A DNA stretch of 64,000 nt from Flavobacterium sp. LHD-80 (GTDB lineage: Bacteria; Bacteroidota; Bacteroidia; Flavobacteriales; Flavobacteriaceae), in NCBI RefSeq assembly GCF_030929605.1, contig NZ_JAVFVS010000004.1, positions 496,001-560,000 on the forward strand. The letters run 5' to 3'. Both the position numbers and the translations under genes were made by a program. Below are positions 27,511-36,232 of this stretch, one piece after another. The notes beneath the pieces are model-generated. The model saw nothing but the letters and a program-made list of their open reading frames with translations, did not search any database and had not been told where the DNA came from. How positions within the stretch are numbered: the stretch's first letter is position 1; each line of letters begins with the position of its first letter.

Positions 27511-28732
27511 AAAAATTATAATAAGTGCTTGTTTACTTATCTCGTTCGTTTCATTTGCTCAGCAAGGTACAGCTTCGCCATATTCTTTTTACGGAATTGG
27601 AGATGCAAGATTTAAAGGTACTCTAGAAAATAGATCTATGGCTGGGGTTTCGATAGAACAAGATAGTATTCACTTGAATGTTGATAATCCTTCAAGTTAT
27701 GCGAGTTTAAGACAAACTACATTTACAGTTGGAGGAAGTTTTGGTACTTCTACACTAAAAAATTCTACTCAGTCTGAAAAAGCACAGCGTGCAACTTTCG
27801 ATTATTTAGCAGTGGGAATCCCAATGGGGAAATTTGGAGCAGCTTTTGGTTTGGTTCCGTTAACTTCAGTTGGATATAAAATTTTGAATGATAACACAGA
27901 TACAGAGGGGGCAACAAACAGCCAGTTTCAAGGAAAAGGTGGTGTTAATAAAGTGTTCTTTGGTTTGGGTTATAAAATCAAACCAAACTGGAATATTGGA
28001 GCCGATGCACAATATAACTTCGGTTCGATTACTACAACAAGTGTAGAAGCAATTACTGGCGTTGCAAATTCGACTTCAGAAACAAACAAATCTGAATTGT
28101 CTGGTATTAATTTTAATATAGGGACAATGTATCAGACTAAGATTTATAAAAAAACGATGTTGTTTACTAGTTTAAACTACACATTTGCAAGTACATTAAA
28201 TGCTGACAATACAAGGGTTATTTCGGTAAGCGGTGATCCAGATCCTATTACGTTTGATCCGGTTGCGGCAAAATTAAAAATGGGAAACAAATTGACAATT
28301 GGTGCGGGTGTTGGTATTCCTAGAAAATGGCTTGTTGGTACTACATTGGCATTTCAAGGAGAAGGTCAATTTCAAAATTACTACAATACAAGCGATGATG
28401 TTCGTTATGAAAAATATTCAAAATATGCTCTTGGAGGATATTATATTCCTAACTATACCTCATTTACAAATTATTTCAGCAGAGTTACCTACAGAGCTGG
28501 TTTGAAATATGAGAAAACGGGATTAGTAATAAATAATGAGTCTATAAATGATGTAGGGATGACTTTAGGTGCTGGTTTTCCAATTAGTGGATCTTTTTCA
28601 AATGTAAACATAGGAATTGAATTTGGTAAAAGAGGAACGACTTCTGCAGGCTTGATTCAAGAGAATTATTTAAACTTTAGTGCAAGTTTCTCTTTCAACG
28701 ACAGATGGTTTAGACAACATAAAATCGAGTAA
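27503..28732 (+). CDS. Outer-membrane beta-barrel protein of unknown function
   Basis: 409 residues. Signal peptide 1-20 (ISFVSFAQ). The rest is alternating beta strands with many Gly and aromatic residues (SPYSFYGIGDARFKG; SMAGVSIEQDSIHLNVDNPS; GAAFGLVPLTSVGYKI; NWNIGADAQYNFGS) ending ASFSFNDRWFRQHKIE. The N-terminal pattern in which the protein describes its own geometry resembles FadL/OmpP1-type barrels, but I see no diagnostic motif. Overlapping coaX and followed by lptC, it may be an envelope-assembly or transport barrel. Function unknown. Confidence 0.7.
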   Translation: MIKKIIISACLLISFVSFAQQGTASPYSFYGIGDARFKGTLENRSMAGVSIEQDSIHLNVDNPSSYASLRQTTFTVGGSFGTSTLKNSTQSEKAQRATFDYLAVGIPMGKFGAAFGLVPLTSVGYKILNDNTDTEGATNSQFQGKGGVNKVFFGLGYKIKPNWNIGADAQYNFGSITTTSVEAITGVANSTSETNKSELSGINFNIGTMYQTKIYKKTMLFTSLNYTFASTLNADNTRVISVSGDPDPITFDPVAAKLKMGNKLTIGAGVGIPRKWLVGTTLAFQGEGQFQNYYNTSDDVRYEKYSKYALGGYYIPNYTSFTNYFSRVTYRAGLKYEKTGLVINNESINDVGMTLGAGFPISGSFSNVNIGIEFGKRGTTSAGLIQENYLNFSASFSFNDRWFRQHKIE

Positions 28733-28770
28733 TACCTCAGTTATATTTTTATAAGCTCACTACAATTTAC

Positions 28771-28778
28771 TACTTTTG
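28771..28778 (+). promoter_or_regulatory. Possible -7 element just before lptC
   Basis: TACTTTTG fits TAnnTTTG and lies 4 bases before the lptC ATG, so the transcript would start at or near the start codon. No TTG is visible at the proper distance upstream, so this is tentative. Confidence 0.3.
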
Positions 28779-28782
28779 GCAA

Positions 28783-29334
28783 ATGAATTTACCAAAAAGA
28801 TATATTTTAACCGTTGTCACAGTTCTTGCTGTGACACTGTTTTTTGGGTGCGAAAGTAATTTTAAAGAAGTGCAGAGAAGTAATTTTGCCGAATTCGTTC
28901 CGGGAAGTGATGCTGATACTGTAAATATAAAATATACTGATTCTGGCCGTATTACTGGTGTTTTGATAAGCCCTAAAATGCTGGATTATTCTAATCTTGA
29001 ATTTCCGTTCACAGATTTTCCAAAAGGAATTGATGTTACTTTATACGATAAAAAACAAAAGCGTACTTTTATAAAGTCAAATTACGCGGTTTCTTATAAA
29101 AACACAGGAATTATTGATTTGCAGGGAAAAGTAAAAATTACTTCAGAAGCAGGTCAGATGTTGGAAACAGAACAGCTTTATTTTGATCAAAAAAATGAGT
29201 GGTTTTATACAGAAAGAAAATTCAAGCTTACAGATGCAAAAGGAGTATCAAACGGGCAGGGAATAGATTTTAGCAAGGATTTTAAAATGATTAATTCACA
29301 GCGAATAAGCGGTGAAATCGAATCAAACGAATAA
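28783..29334 (+). CDS. lptC: LPS export component LptC
   Basis: 183 residues. N-terminal membrane segment or lipoprotein signal at 8-23 (VVTVLAVTLFFGC). The body has the LptC beta-jellyroll pattern: MLDYSNLEFPFTDFPKGIDV, ALYDKKQKRTFIKSNYAVSY-like strands, the GIIDLQGKVKITSEAGQMLE core and WFYTERKFKLTDAKGVSNGQGIDF. Anchored in the inner membrane, it passes LPS from the LptBFG ABC transporter to LptA. The Cys23 lipobox-like end is often seen in Bacteroidota homologs. Between an uncharacterised outer-membrane barrel and a CorC-like protein. Confidence 0.85.
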   Translation: MNLPKRYILTVVTVLAVTLFFGCESNFKEVQRSNFAEFVPGSDADTVNIKYTDSGRITGVLISPKMLDYSNLEFPFTDFPKGIDVTLYDKKQKRTFIKSNYAVSYKNTGIIDLQGKVKITSEAGQMLETEQLYFDQKNEWFYTERKFKLTDAKGVSNGQGIDFSKDFKMINSQRISGEIESNE

Positions 29335-29339
29335 ATATT

Positions 29340-29534
29340 ATGGGTTATTTAAAATATACACAATACGTATACATTGCATTTGCAGTTTACTTTATATATG
29401 ACGGCGTAACAAAACTTAATGAAGGTAATGCCAATTATCCCTTAAGTTTTTTAATTGCTGGAATGGCGGTTTTTATGTTTTTCTTCAGAAGGAAATTTGT
29501 CAAAAAATTTGACGATCGCAATAAAAAACAGTAA
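29340..29534 (+). CDS. Small two-helix membrane protein
   Basis: 64 residues with hydrophobic segments at about 8-20 (YVYIAFAVYFIYDG) and 35-50 (SFLIAGMAVFMFFF), ending in a strongly basic tail (RRKFVKKFDDRNKKQ). No family recognised. It starts 5 bp after lptC and ends 2 bp before the CorC-like gene, so it is clearly inside the operon. Intact, conserved-looking spacing makes it a likely real gene. Confidence 0.7.
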   Translation: MGYLKYTQYVYIAFAVYFIYDGVTKLNEGNANYPLSFLIAGMAVFMFFFRRKFVKKFDDRNKKQ

Positions 29535-29536
29535 AA

Positions 29537-30796
29537 ATGGAAATTAGTATTATAATATTATGTTTAATACTAGCTGCCTTTTTTTCGGGAATGGAAATAG
29601 CTTTTATTTCCTCCAATAAAATTTATCTTGAAATTGAGAAAAAGCAAGATAACTTTTTGTCAAGAATCCTAACCAGACTAACTCAGAATCCCTCGAAATT
29701 TATTGCCGCAATGCTTATTGGCAATAATGTCGCACTTGTAATCTACGGATTTTACATGGGAGATTTAATTCTTCAATGTTTTGTTGGTTTCGGATTTCAG
29801 TTTTCTGCTTTGACAAGTTTGCTTGTTCAAACTGCGCTTTCAACTTTTATTGTTTTATTGACAGCCGAATTTCTTCCAAAGGTGTTTTTTCAAATCTATG
29901 CAAATTCTTTAATCAAGTTTTTTGCAGTTCCGGCTTATATTTTCTACAAGCTGTTTTATTATATTTCAACTTTTTTTATCTGGATTTCTGACTTCGTTTT
30001 AAAGAAATTTTTTAAGACCGAAGGTGATCAGGTGCAGTTGTACTTTAGTAAAGTAGAATTGGGAAATTATATTACAGAGCAAATGAATTCTGTAGAGGAT
30101 GATGAAGAAGTTGATTCTGAAATCCAGATTTTTCAGAATGCATTAGAATTCTCGGGCGTAAAAGCGCGCGATATTATGACGCCTCGTACAGAAATTGTCG
30201 ATATAGATCTGTTTGAGAGTGTTGCAGACTTAAAAGCGCTTTTTATTGAAACAGGTTATTCTAAAATCGTAGTCAGTCAAAATTCACTTGATGATATTGT
30301 GGGTTATGTGCATTCTTTTGATTTGTTTAAAAAACCAGCAACAATCAAATCTGTTTTAATGACAGTAGAGTTTGTCCCTGAAACAATTTTGATTAAAGAT
30401 GCTTTGAATCTTCTTATCAAAAAAAGAAAAAACGTTGCCGTTGTGTTAGATGAATATGGAGGAACTTCTGGAATTATTACCATAGAAGATATTGTAGAGG
30501 AGCTTTTTGGAGAAATTGAAGATGAACATGATCTTGATGAAGAGCTTTTGGAGCAAGAATTAGGAGCAGGTGAGTACTTATTTTCGGCCAGATTGGATGT
30601 CGAATATTTAAATGAAACCTACAAATTAGAAATTCCTGAAGAAGACTCATATGGAACCTTGGGAGGGTTTATAGTGAATTCTACTAAGAAAATTCCGCAA
30701 AAAGGGGATCAGATTGTAATCGATAACTATCATTTTGTGATCGAAGAGGCAACAAATAAGAAAATCGAATTGGTGAAAATGTCCATAAAAGACTGA
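29537..30796 (+). CDS. CNNM/CorC-type transmembrane protein with CBS pair
   Basis: 419 residues. Residues 1-190 form the DUF21/CNNM membrane domain (AAFFSGMEIAFISSNKIYLE; NPSKFIAAMLIGNNVAL; TAEFLPKVFFQIYANS). Residues about 205-325 carry two CBS motifs (ARDIMTPRTEIVDID; VAVVLDEYGGTSGIITIEDI). Residues about 340-415 form the CorC/HlyC domain (YGTLGGFIVNSTKKIPQKGD). Related proteins are Mg2+/Co2+ transport proteins; the gliding protein GldE also has this layout, but none of its usual neighbours is here. Inner membrane. Confidence 0.9.
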   Translation: MEISIIILCLILAAFFSGMEIAFISSNKIYLEIEKKQDNFLSRILTRLTQNPSKFIAAMLIGNNVALVIYGFYMGDLILQCFVGFGFQFSALTSLLVQTALSTFIVLLTAEFLPKVFFQIYANSLIKFFAVPAYIFYKLFYYISTFFIWISDFVLKKFFKTEGDQVQLYFSKVELGNYITEQMNSVEDDEEVDSEIQIFQNALEFSGVKARDIMTPRTEIVDIDLFESVADLKALFIETGYSKIVVSQNSLDDIVGYVHSFDLFKKPATIKSVLMTVEFVPETILIKDALNLLIKKRKNVAVVLDEYGGTSGIITIEDIVEELFGEIEDEHDLDEELLEQELGAGEYLFSARLDVEYLNETYKLEIPEEDSYGTLGGFIVNSTKKIPQKGDQIVIDNYHFVIEEATNKKIELVKMSIKD

Positions 30797-30844
30797 TTTT
30801 TTTTAATAATTAAAAAAATTGTTGAAAATAAAACGCTAGTTGTA

Positions 30845-30873
30845 TTGTTATTAACTAGATAATTGTATTTTCG
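30845..30873 (+). promoter_or_regulatory. Promoter of the PpiD-like gene
   Basis: TTG at 30845-30847, an 18-base spacer and TATTTTCG at 30866-30873, one base off the TAnnTTTG consensus. The start would be near 30879, about 26 bases before the ATG at 30905. Confidence 0.55.
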
Positions 30874-30904
30874 CAAACTGAATATAAAATTAACGATAAT
30901 AAAA

Positions 30905-33004
30905 ATGGCAGTTTTAGCAAAAATTAGACAGCGTTCCGCTTTATTGATAGGAGTTATTGCACTTGCATTATTTGCATTTATAATACAAGATCTATTTAAT
31001 AAAGGAACATTTAGTCAAAGTTCAAAAGATGTGGGAAGCATCGACGGAAAAGATATTTCATTTGAAGACTTTAGAGTTAAAGTTAGTAATGTTGAAAAAA
31101 GTGGTCAAGGAATTACTTCCACTGAAGCTGCAAACAGAGTTTGGGATCAAGAAGTTTCAATCGCTTTATTATCTTCTCAATTTGATAAATTAGGATTGAG
31201 AGTAGGTGAAAAGCATTTAATTGAAGTTTTAAAAGCTGATCCAAATATTGGTAAAAATCCAATGTTTTTAAATGCAGCAGGTATGTTTGATGTTGTAAAA
31301 TTCAAAGAATACTTCAAAACTAATCCTGAAGCGGCTCAATATATTTCTGCTAAAGAAAAAGATGCAGAATTAAATGCAAAATTCCAAATCTACAATACAT
31401 TAATCAAATCTGGACTTTACACTACTGCTAGTGAAGGAAAGTTGAAATATGAAATGGAAGCTAACAAAGTAAACTTTAGTTATGCTGCAGCTTTATATTC
31501 TTCTATTAAAGATAGTGATGTAAAAATCTCTGATGCTGATATCGTAGATTATATGAAGAAAAACGAGAAAAAATTCAAAGCGGATGAAACTCGTGAAATT
31601 CAATATGTTTTAGTTGAAGACAAAGCTTCAAAAGAAGACGAAGCTGAAATCAAAGCTAAAATCACAGGATTATTAAACGGAAGTGTTGTTTACAATGCTA
31701 AAACTGGTAAAAATGATACTTTAGCTGGTTTTAAAAGCGCTACAAACATTGCAGAATTTGTAAACTCAAATTCTGATGTTCCTTACGATTCTACTTATGT
31801 TCCTAAAAATGCTTTGCCAGCTGTTGACGCTGATAAATTATTCAGCTTGCCTGCAGGAGCAATTTACGGACCATATGTTTACGGAAGATACTACGCAATT
31901 TCTAAATCTTTAGGATTTAAAGCTGGTGTTAACGCAAAAGCGAGTCATATCTTAATTGGTTACGAAGGTTCTCAAACACCAAACCAAAAAGAGAAAAGAA
32001 CTAAAGAAGAGGCAAAAGCTAAAGCTGAAGAAATTTTAGCTCAAGTTCAAGCCAATCCAGACAGTTTCATGATGCTTGCTTTTACAAGCTCTGATGATTC
32101 ATCTGCACAACAAGGTGGAGATTTAGGATATTTTGGTCAAGGCCAAATGGTAAAACCATTCAATGATTTTGTATTCGGTAACGGAATTGGTAAAGTTGGA
32201 TTGGTTGAAACTCCATTCGGTTTCCACATTATCAAAATTACAGACAAACAAGACGGAATTCGTTTAGCTACAATTGCTCAAAAAATCGAGCCATCTGAAG
32301 CTACTTCTGATAAAGTATTTACATTAGCAACTAAATTCGAAATGGATGCTGCTGATAAAGATTTCAATGCTACTGCAAAAGAATTAGGTTTAAAAGTTGC
32401 TGCTCCAGTAACTGCAAAAGCTATGGATGAAGCGTTTGGTCCATTAGGAAACCAACGTAACATCATCAGATGGGCATTTGATAAAGAAACAAGCGTTGGT
32501 GATGTTAAACGTTTTGAATTAGCTAATATTGGTCACGTAATTGCTCAATACAAAAGCGAAAACAAATCAGGTTTAGTATCTGTAACTTTAGCTAGACCTT
32601 ATGTTGAGTCTATCTTAAAAAACAAGAAAAAAGCTGAAATCTTAAAAGCTAAATTAACTGGATCAACAATCGAAGCTATGGCTAAGAGTGCTGGTGTAGC
32701 AGTTCAGCAAGCGACTGACGTTACTATGGATAACCCAGTGTTGCCAGGTGGAGTTGGACAAGAGCCTAAAGTTGTTGGAAATGCATTTGCTTTAGCTGCA
32801 AATAAAGTTTCTGCTCCAATTGAAGGAAATACTGGAGTTTACGTTGTGAAAAACGTTAGCACTGTTAAAGCTCCTGCTATTGCAAACCATGCTGAGTATG
32901 TTGCTAAGTTAAAAGCTCAAAGTGCATCTGACACAAATAGAGTTTTACCAGCTTTAAAAAGCAATGCTAAAATTGAAGATAATAGATTACAGTTTAACTA
33001 CTAG
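30905..33004 (+). CDS. ppiD: PpiD/SurA-type periplasmic peptidyl-prolyl isomerase
   Basis: 699 residues from the ATG at 30905; the 14 extra upstream codons overlap the promoter and are not needed. One N-terminal membrane helix (RSALLIGVIALALFAFII) anchors a large periplasmic chaperone region (SurA_N-like helices at 35-220). A parvulin domain follows about 345-460: AKASHILIGYEG, GGDLGYFGQGQMVKPFNDFV, VETPFGFHIIKIT. Role: folding of exported proteins at the inner membrane, possibly with outer-membrane protein assembly. Downstream of the CorC-like gene with its own promoter; ends before a strong terminator. Confidence 0.9.
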   Translation: MAVLAKIRQRSALLIGVIALALFAFIIQDLFNKGTFSQSSKDVGSIDGKDISFEDFRVKVSNVEKSGQGITSTEAANRVWDQEVSIALLSSQFDKLGLRVGEKHLIEVLKADPNIGKNPMFLNAAGMFDVVKFKEYFKTNPEAAQYISAKEKDAELNAKFQIYNTLIKSGLYTTASEGKLKYEMEANKVNFSYAAALYSSIKDSDVKISDADIVDYMKKNEKKFKADETREIQYVLVEDKASKEDEAEIKAKITGLLNGSVVYNAKTGKNDTLAGFKSATNIAEFVNSNSDVPYDSTYVPKNALPAVDADKLFSLPAGAIYGPYVYGRYYAISKSLGFKAGVNAKASHILIGYEGSQTPNQKEKRTKEEAKAKAEEILAQVQANPDSFMMLAFTSSDDSSAQQGGDLGYFGQGQMVKPFNDFVFGNGIGKVGLVETPFGFHIIKITDKQDGIRLATIAQKIEPSEATSDKVFTLATKFEMDAADKDFNATAKELGLKVAAPVTAKAMDEAFGPLGNQRNIIRWAFDKETSVGDVKRFELANIGHVIAQYKSENKSGLVSVTLARPYVESILKNKKKAEILKAKLTGSTIEAMAKSAGVAVQQATDVTMDNPVLPGGVGQEPKVVGNAFALAANKVSAPIEGNTGVYVVKNVSTVKAPAIANHAEYVAKLKAQSASDTNRVLPALKSNAKIEDNRLQFNY

Positions 33005-33031
33005 TTTTTAGTACTTAAATCAAAATACAAG

Positions 33032-33066
33032 ACCCGAAACATTTTGAGTGTTTCGGGTTTTTTGTT
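33032..33066 (+). terminator. Terminator after the PpiD-like gene
   Basis: ACCCGAAACA and TGTTTCGGGT form a 10-bp stem with a 7-base loop followed by a T tract. It closes the coaX-lptC-PpiD region. The following 200 bases to the next gene are AT-rich with nothing recognisable. Confidence 0.92.
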
Positions 33067-33274
33067 TAATGATTTTTAAATTTTGTAATACAAATTGTCG
33101 CTTTTTTTCTAAATTATATAGGAATAATAGAAATATAATTTAAAAAATTTGGGATATTAAAATTATTACAGTTTATTTGTCGAAATTTTTATTTAAACAG
33201 AATAAAATTTATCTGTATAGTATTTAAAAAATAGTGAGAGAAAATGAGTAAGTACTTTAATAATCAGATGTTTA

Positions 33275-33718
33275 ATGTTTTTTGCGTTTAATCTTTTTCG
33301 GAGAAAACCACGGGTTTATTCCAAAATTGAGAATCATATTTACGGAATAATCATTGAGCTTTTAAAAGTAAGCAGCACCGACATCAATGTTGATGAATTA
33401 GGCGGTAAATACTATTTAAGCAACGAAGAGCAACATTTCAAGGTTACGATCTTAAGTAACGATTATGTCATCAGGTTAACGAATACACGTGATTCTGTAG
33501 CTGAAAAATACGACAAAGGTTTTGTTGAAGATGTTTTAAAAGCTGTAAAGGAAGAAAAGCATCGCAGAATGGAACTTGTCTATGATTCTATCAACAATAG
33601 TATAGAAAAGATGGCAGAGCGTCTTCACAACACACTTATCGAATCTAATGAACTAGAGAATCAAAAGGTTCGTCACCTGCAATCAGAAACTGCTGAAGAT
33701 AAAAAAGTGAATTTCTAA
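33275..33718 (+). CDS. Conserved-looking cytoplasmic protein of unknown function
   Basis: 147 residues and no recognised domain. The N-terminus (MFFAFNLFRRKPRVYSK) is hydrophobic then basic, too short for a signal peptide. Residues 20-95 look like a small alpha/beta fold (YGIIIELLKVSSTDINVDEL; HFKVTILSNDYVIRLTNTRD). Residues 95-140 are one long amphipathic, charged helix (KAVKEEKHRRMELVYDSINN) that may be a coiled coil. It converges on the GHMP kinase gene with 9 bp between stop codons. No function proposed. Confidence 0.65.
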   Translation: MFFAFNLFRRKPRVYSKIENHIYGIIIELLKVSSTDINVDELGGKYYLSNEEQHFKVTILSNDYVIRLTNTRDSVAEKYDKGFVEDVLKAVKEEKHRRMELVYDSINNSIEKMAERLHNTLIESNELENQKVRHLQSETAEDKKVNF

Positions 33719-33727
33719 CTGAAGTTT

Positions 33728-34636
33728 TTATAAAATCATTTCTTCATAAGTAAGAATGGTTTCATATCCTTTTGACTGAAAATATGCTGCTGGGTTTTCT
33801 TTTGAAATTACCATCACAAAATCGCCTCCCCACGCACCTAGACTTTTAATTGTACCATTAAAATCAGGAAAAGCTTTTTCTTTTATCGTTTGAATTTCTA
33901 GAATGTCACTTAAATGGTTTTCGTGCCTTTCAACTGCTTTTGCAAATTCTGCTAGTGTTTTAGCATGCAAAATTGCGTTGGTGATTTTATTGTTTTCAGC
34001 AACACTTTTAGCTAAATTTTGATCTTTGTGTTTATTGTAGGCGTGAATGGCGGCTTTGCTGTTCTGTTTTTTATTCAGATAAACAAAGAAAATATTTTTT
34101 GTAAAATCAGGGTTGAAGTCAACAGGTTCAACATTGTTGTTTTCTATTTTATAAAGAATAGGAGTGTCGTTTTGAGCGCACGCAATATCGTAACCGCTTC
34201 CGCCAAAACTGTTTCTCAGTAATGTAAAAGCATTAATTTTTGTCCATTGCGCGATATTGTTAATCAAAGTCGATGAAGTTCCTAAGCCCCAATTTCTTGG
34301 AAATGTCAAGTTTGTTGTGATTTTGTATCCATCAGAATTATTTATAAAATCTGGATTTAATAAATAAGCTTCATGAAGAATATTAATCAGCGTTGTTTTT
34401 ACAGTTTCAATTTCTGAATCTGTTTTATTGATGATTTCGTCAAATGAAATTGTATTTTCAAACCAAAGCGTGTTATCGTAATCATAGCTTTTCCAATCGA
34501 TGATTTTGTCTTTTGCATTTTCGACAATTAAATTCTGTCCAAATTTAGTTGGCAAAGCAAAAGCATCTGCGCCGTCTAAAACTAAATATTCTCCAGAGAT
34601 GAATAATTTTCCGTTACTGTAAAAGGTTGTTGACAT
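33728..34636 (-). CDS. GHMP kinase of the GYDIA family, mevalonate-pathway associated
   Basis: 302 residues from the ATG at 34636; the longer frame to 34705 runs through a repeat element. GHMP motif 1 is GKLFISGEYLVLDGADAFAL (10-29). The ATP loop is NWGLGTSSTLIN near 131-142. The FGGSGYDIACAQ stretch near 158-169 gives the family its name, and SLGAWGGDFVMVI near 275 is motif 3. The layout resembles phosphomevalonate kinase (Erg8-like) more than galactokinase. Transcribed after HMG-CoA reductase, it probably phosphorylates a mevalonate-pathway intermediate, but the substrate is not established. Cytoplasmic. Confidence 0.85.
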   Translation of the reverse strand: MSTTFYSNGKLFISGEYLVLDGADAFALPTKFGQNLIVENAKDKIIDWKSYDYDNTLWFENTISFDEIINKTDSEIETVKTTLINILHEAYLLNPDFINNSDGYKITTNLTFPRNWGLGTSSTLINNIAQWTKINAFTLLRNSFGGSGYDIACAQNDTPILYKIENNNVEPVDFNPDFTKNIFFVYLNKKQNSKAAIHAYNKHKDQNLAKSVAENNKITNAILHAKTLAEFAKAVERHENHLSDILEIQTIKEKAFPDFNGTIKSLGAWGGDFVMVISKENPAAYFQSKGYETILTYEEMIL

Positions 34637-34644
34637 ACGTGATT

Positions 34645-34733
34645 TTTTAGCCCCGATAGCAGTGAAAATCCTTTTATGCCGGTCCCGAAAGCTATCGGGA
34701 GGCAAAAGATTGTAGCGGATAGCGGGATTGGCT
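34645..34733. repeat. GC-richer intergenic repeat element with CCCGATAGC motifs
   Basis: The gap between HMG-CoA reductase and the GHMP kinase is markedly more GC-rich than its surroundings. It contains CCCGATAGC (34652-34660), a TCCCGAAAGCTATCGGGA palindrome (34683-34700) and GTAGCGGATAGCGGGA (34712-34727). I recall similar elements in intergenic regions of other Flavobacteriaceae. It accounts for the false N-terminal extension of the kinase frame. Confidence 0.6.
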
Positions 34734-34738
34734 TCTAA

Positions 34739-36052
34739 TTATTTTCTTAAATTCTCGATAAACTCCACTACAGCACTATGCGATACTGCAGTTTTTTTAA
34801 AATGAGCTTTAATTAACTGACGCTCTTCAGGAGTTGCTTCAAACTGATTGATGATGTTATTAAGGTGCATTTTCATATGTCCTTCCTGAATTCCAGTTGT
34901 TGTAAGAGAACGCAAAGCGGCGAAATTTTGTGCCAGACCCGCAACAGCTGTAATTTCCATTAATTCAGTCGCCGAAGGTTTTTGTAGGATTTCCAGACAT
35001 AATTTTACCAGCGGATGTAATGAAGTTAGGCCGCCTACAGTTCCTAAAGCTAAAGGGATTTCGATCCAGAAAGTAAAAATCCCGTTTTCGATTTTTGCAT
35101 GTGACAAACTTGAGTATTGACCGTTTTTTGATGCATAAGCATGAACTCCGGCTTCGATTGCTCTAAAGTCGTTTCCAGTTGCTAAAACTACTGCATCAAC
35201 GCCATTCATAATTCCTTTGTTGTGTGTTACGGCTCTAAAAGGCTCAACTTCGGCAATTTGAACCGCCTGAACAAAACGTTCTGCAAATTCTTGTGGGTTT
35301 GTGATATGTTTTTCTGACAAATCTTCAATTGGGCAGGAAACTTCGGCTCTTACAAGACAATGTGGTACATAATTAGATAAAATACTCATAATTACTTGAA
35401 GCGCATCTTCTTCAGAAAATAAATCAGAGTTTTGAAATTCCTCTTTCAAAGTCGAAGCAAACTGCTCCAGGCAAGAATTGATGAAATTGGCGCCCATGCT
35501 GTCTTTCGTTTCGAAAGTTGCATGAAGCTGAAAATAATTTTCAAGCAGGTTTCTTTTGTCTTTTAATTGAATATCTAAAATTCCGCCTCCACGCTGTTGC
35601 ATATTTTTGGTAATGCTTTGCGTTTCAGAGAAAAATTTAGGTTTGATTTCTTCGAAGAAAGATTGTAGTTTTTCCGAATTTCCATTAAAGGTAAAATGCA
35701 CCTGGCCAATTTTTTCGGTATTAATTATCGTTGTTTTGAACCCGCCGCGTGTTGCCCAGAATTTTGCTGCTTTTGATGCTGCAGCAACAACAGAACTTTC
35801 TTCAATTGCCATTGGGATGGTTTTGTATTTCCCATTAATCAAAAAATTGGGAGCAACTCCAAGCGGAATATATAAGTTGGTAATTGTATTTTCGATAAAT
35901 TCATCATGAAGCTGCTGAAGCTTTTCGTCTGAATTCCAGTAATTTCTTATAATATTTAGAGCCTCTTCAGGAGTAGAAAAATATTCGTTTGCGATCCAGT
36001 TTATTTTTTCTTTTTTGGATAATTTAGAAAATCCGGCAACAGCGTTGTTCAT
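34739..36052 (-). CDS. mvaA: Hydroxymethylglutaryl-CoA reductase, class II type
   Basis: 437 residues from the ATG at 36052 (10 upstream codons excluded because they reach the promoter). Class II features: ENTITNLYIPLGVAPNFLIN near 63-82, the catalytic Glu in IPMAIEESSVVAAASKAAK, the catalytic Lys/Asp region HNKGIMNGVDAVVLATGNDF near 275-294, and a C-terminal His (EGHMKMHLNN) near 395. Interconverts HMG-CoA and mevalonate. With the neighbouring GHMP kinase it points to isoprenoid synthesis by the mevalonate pathway. A clear promoter lies 30 bp upstream. Degradative use, as in Pseudomonas mevalonii, is unlikely in this context. Confidence 0.93.
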   Translation of the reverse strand: MNNAVAGFSKLSKKEKINWIANEYFSTPEEALNIIRNYWNSDEKLQQLHDEFIENTITNLYIPLGVAPNFLINGKYKTIPMAIEESSVVAAASKAAKFWATRGGFKTTIINTEKIGQVHFTFNGNSEKLQSFFEEIKPKFFSETQSITKNMQQRGGGILDIQLKDKRNLLENYFQLHATFETKDSMGANFINSCLEQFASTLKEEFQNSDLFSEEDALQVIMSILSNYVPHCLVRAEVSCPIEDLSEKHITNPQEFAERFVQAVQIAEVEPFRAVTHNKGIMNGVDAVVLATGNDFRAIEAGVHAYASKNGQYSSLSHAKIENGIFTFWIEIPLALGTVGGLTSLHPLVKLCLEILQKPSATELMEITAVAGLAQNFAALRSLTTTGIQEGHMKMHLNNIINQFEATPEERQLIKAHFKKTAVSHSAVVEFIENLRK

Positions 36053-36081
36053 TCTCAGTGTGTTAAATAATATTGTGCGCA

Positions 36082-36113
36082 CAAAGATACTATTTTAAGA
36101 GTTTTGATTGCAA
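36082..36113 (-). promoter_or_regulatory. HMG-CoA reductase promoter
   Basis: Minus strand: TTG (36113-36111), a 21-base spacer and TATCTTTG (36089-36082). The start point would be about 25 bases before the ATG at 36052. Confidence 0.7.
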
Positions 36114-36232
36114 TCTATTTGAGTTGTGAAAGTACGCAATCGTTATTTTTTTTAACATTTAACACTTAAAATGTGTATTATGTTTATTTTTTTTACTAAA
36201 ATTGGGCTCTTTTTATATTTAAAATAATTATA

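Noticed and set aside
34637..34705. 23-codon N-terminal extension of the GHMP kinase
   Set aside because: It lies in the CCCGATAGC repeat element, and the family starts just before the GKLFISGEY motif.
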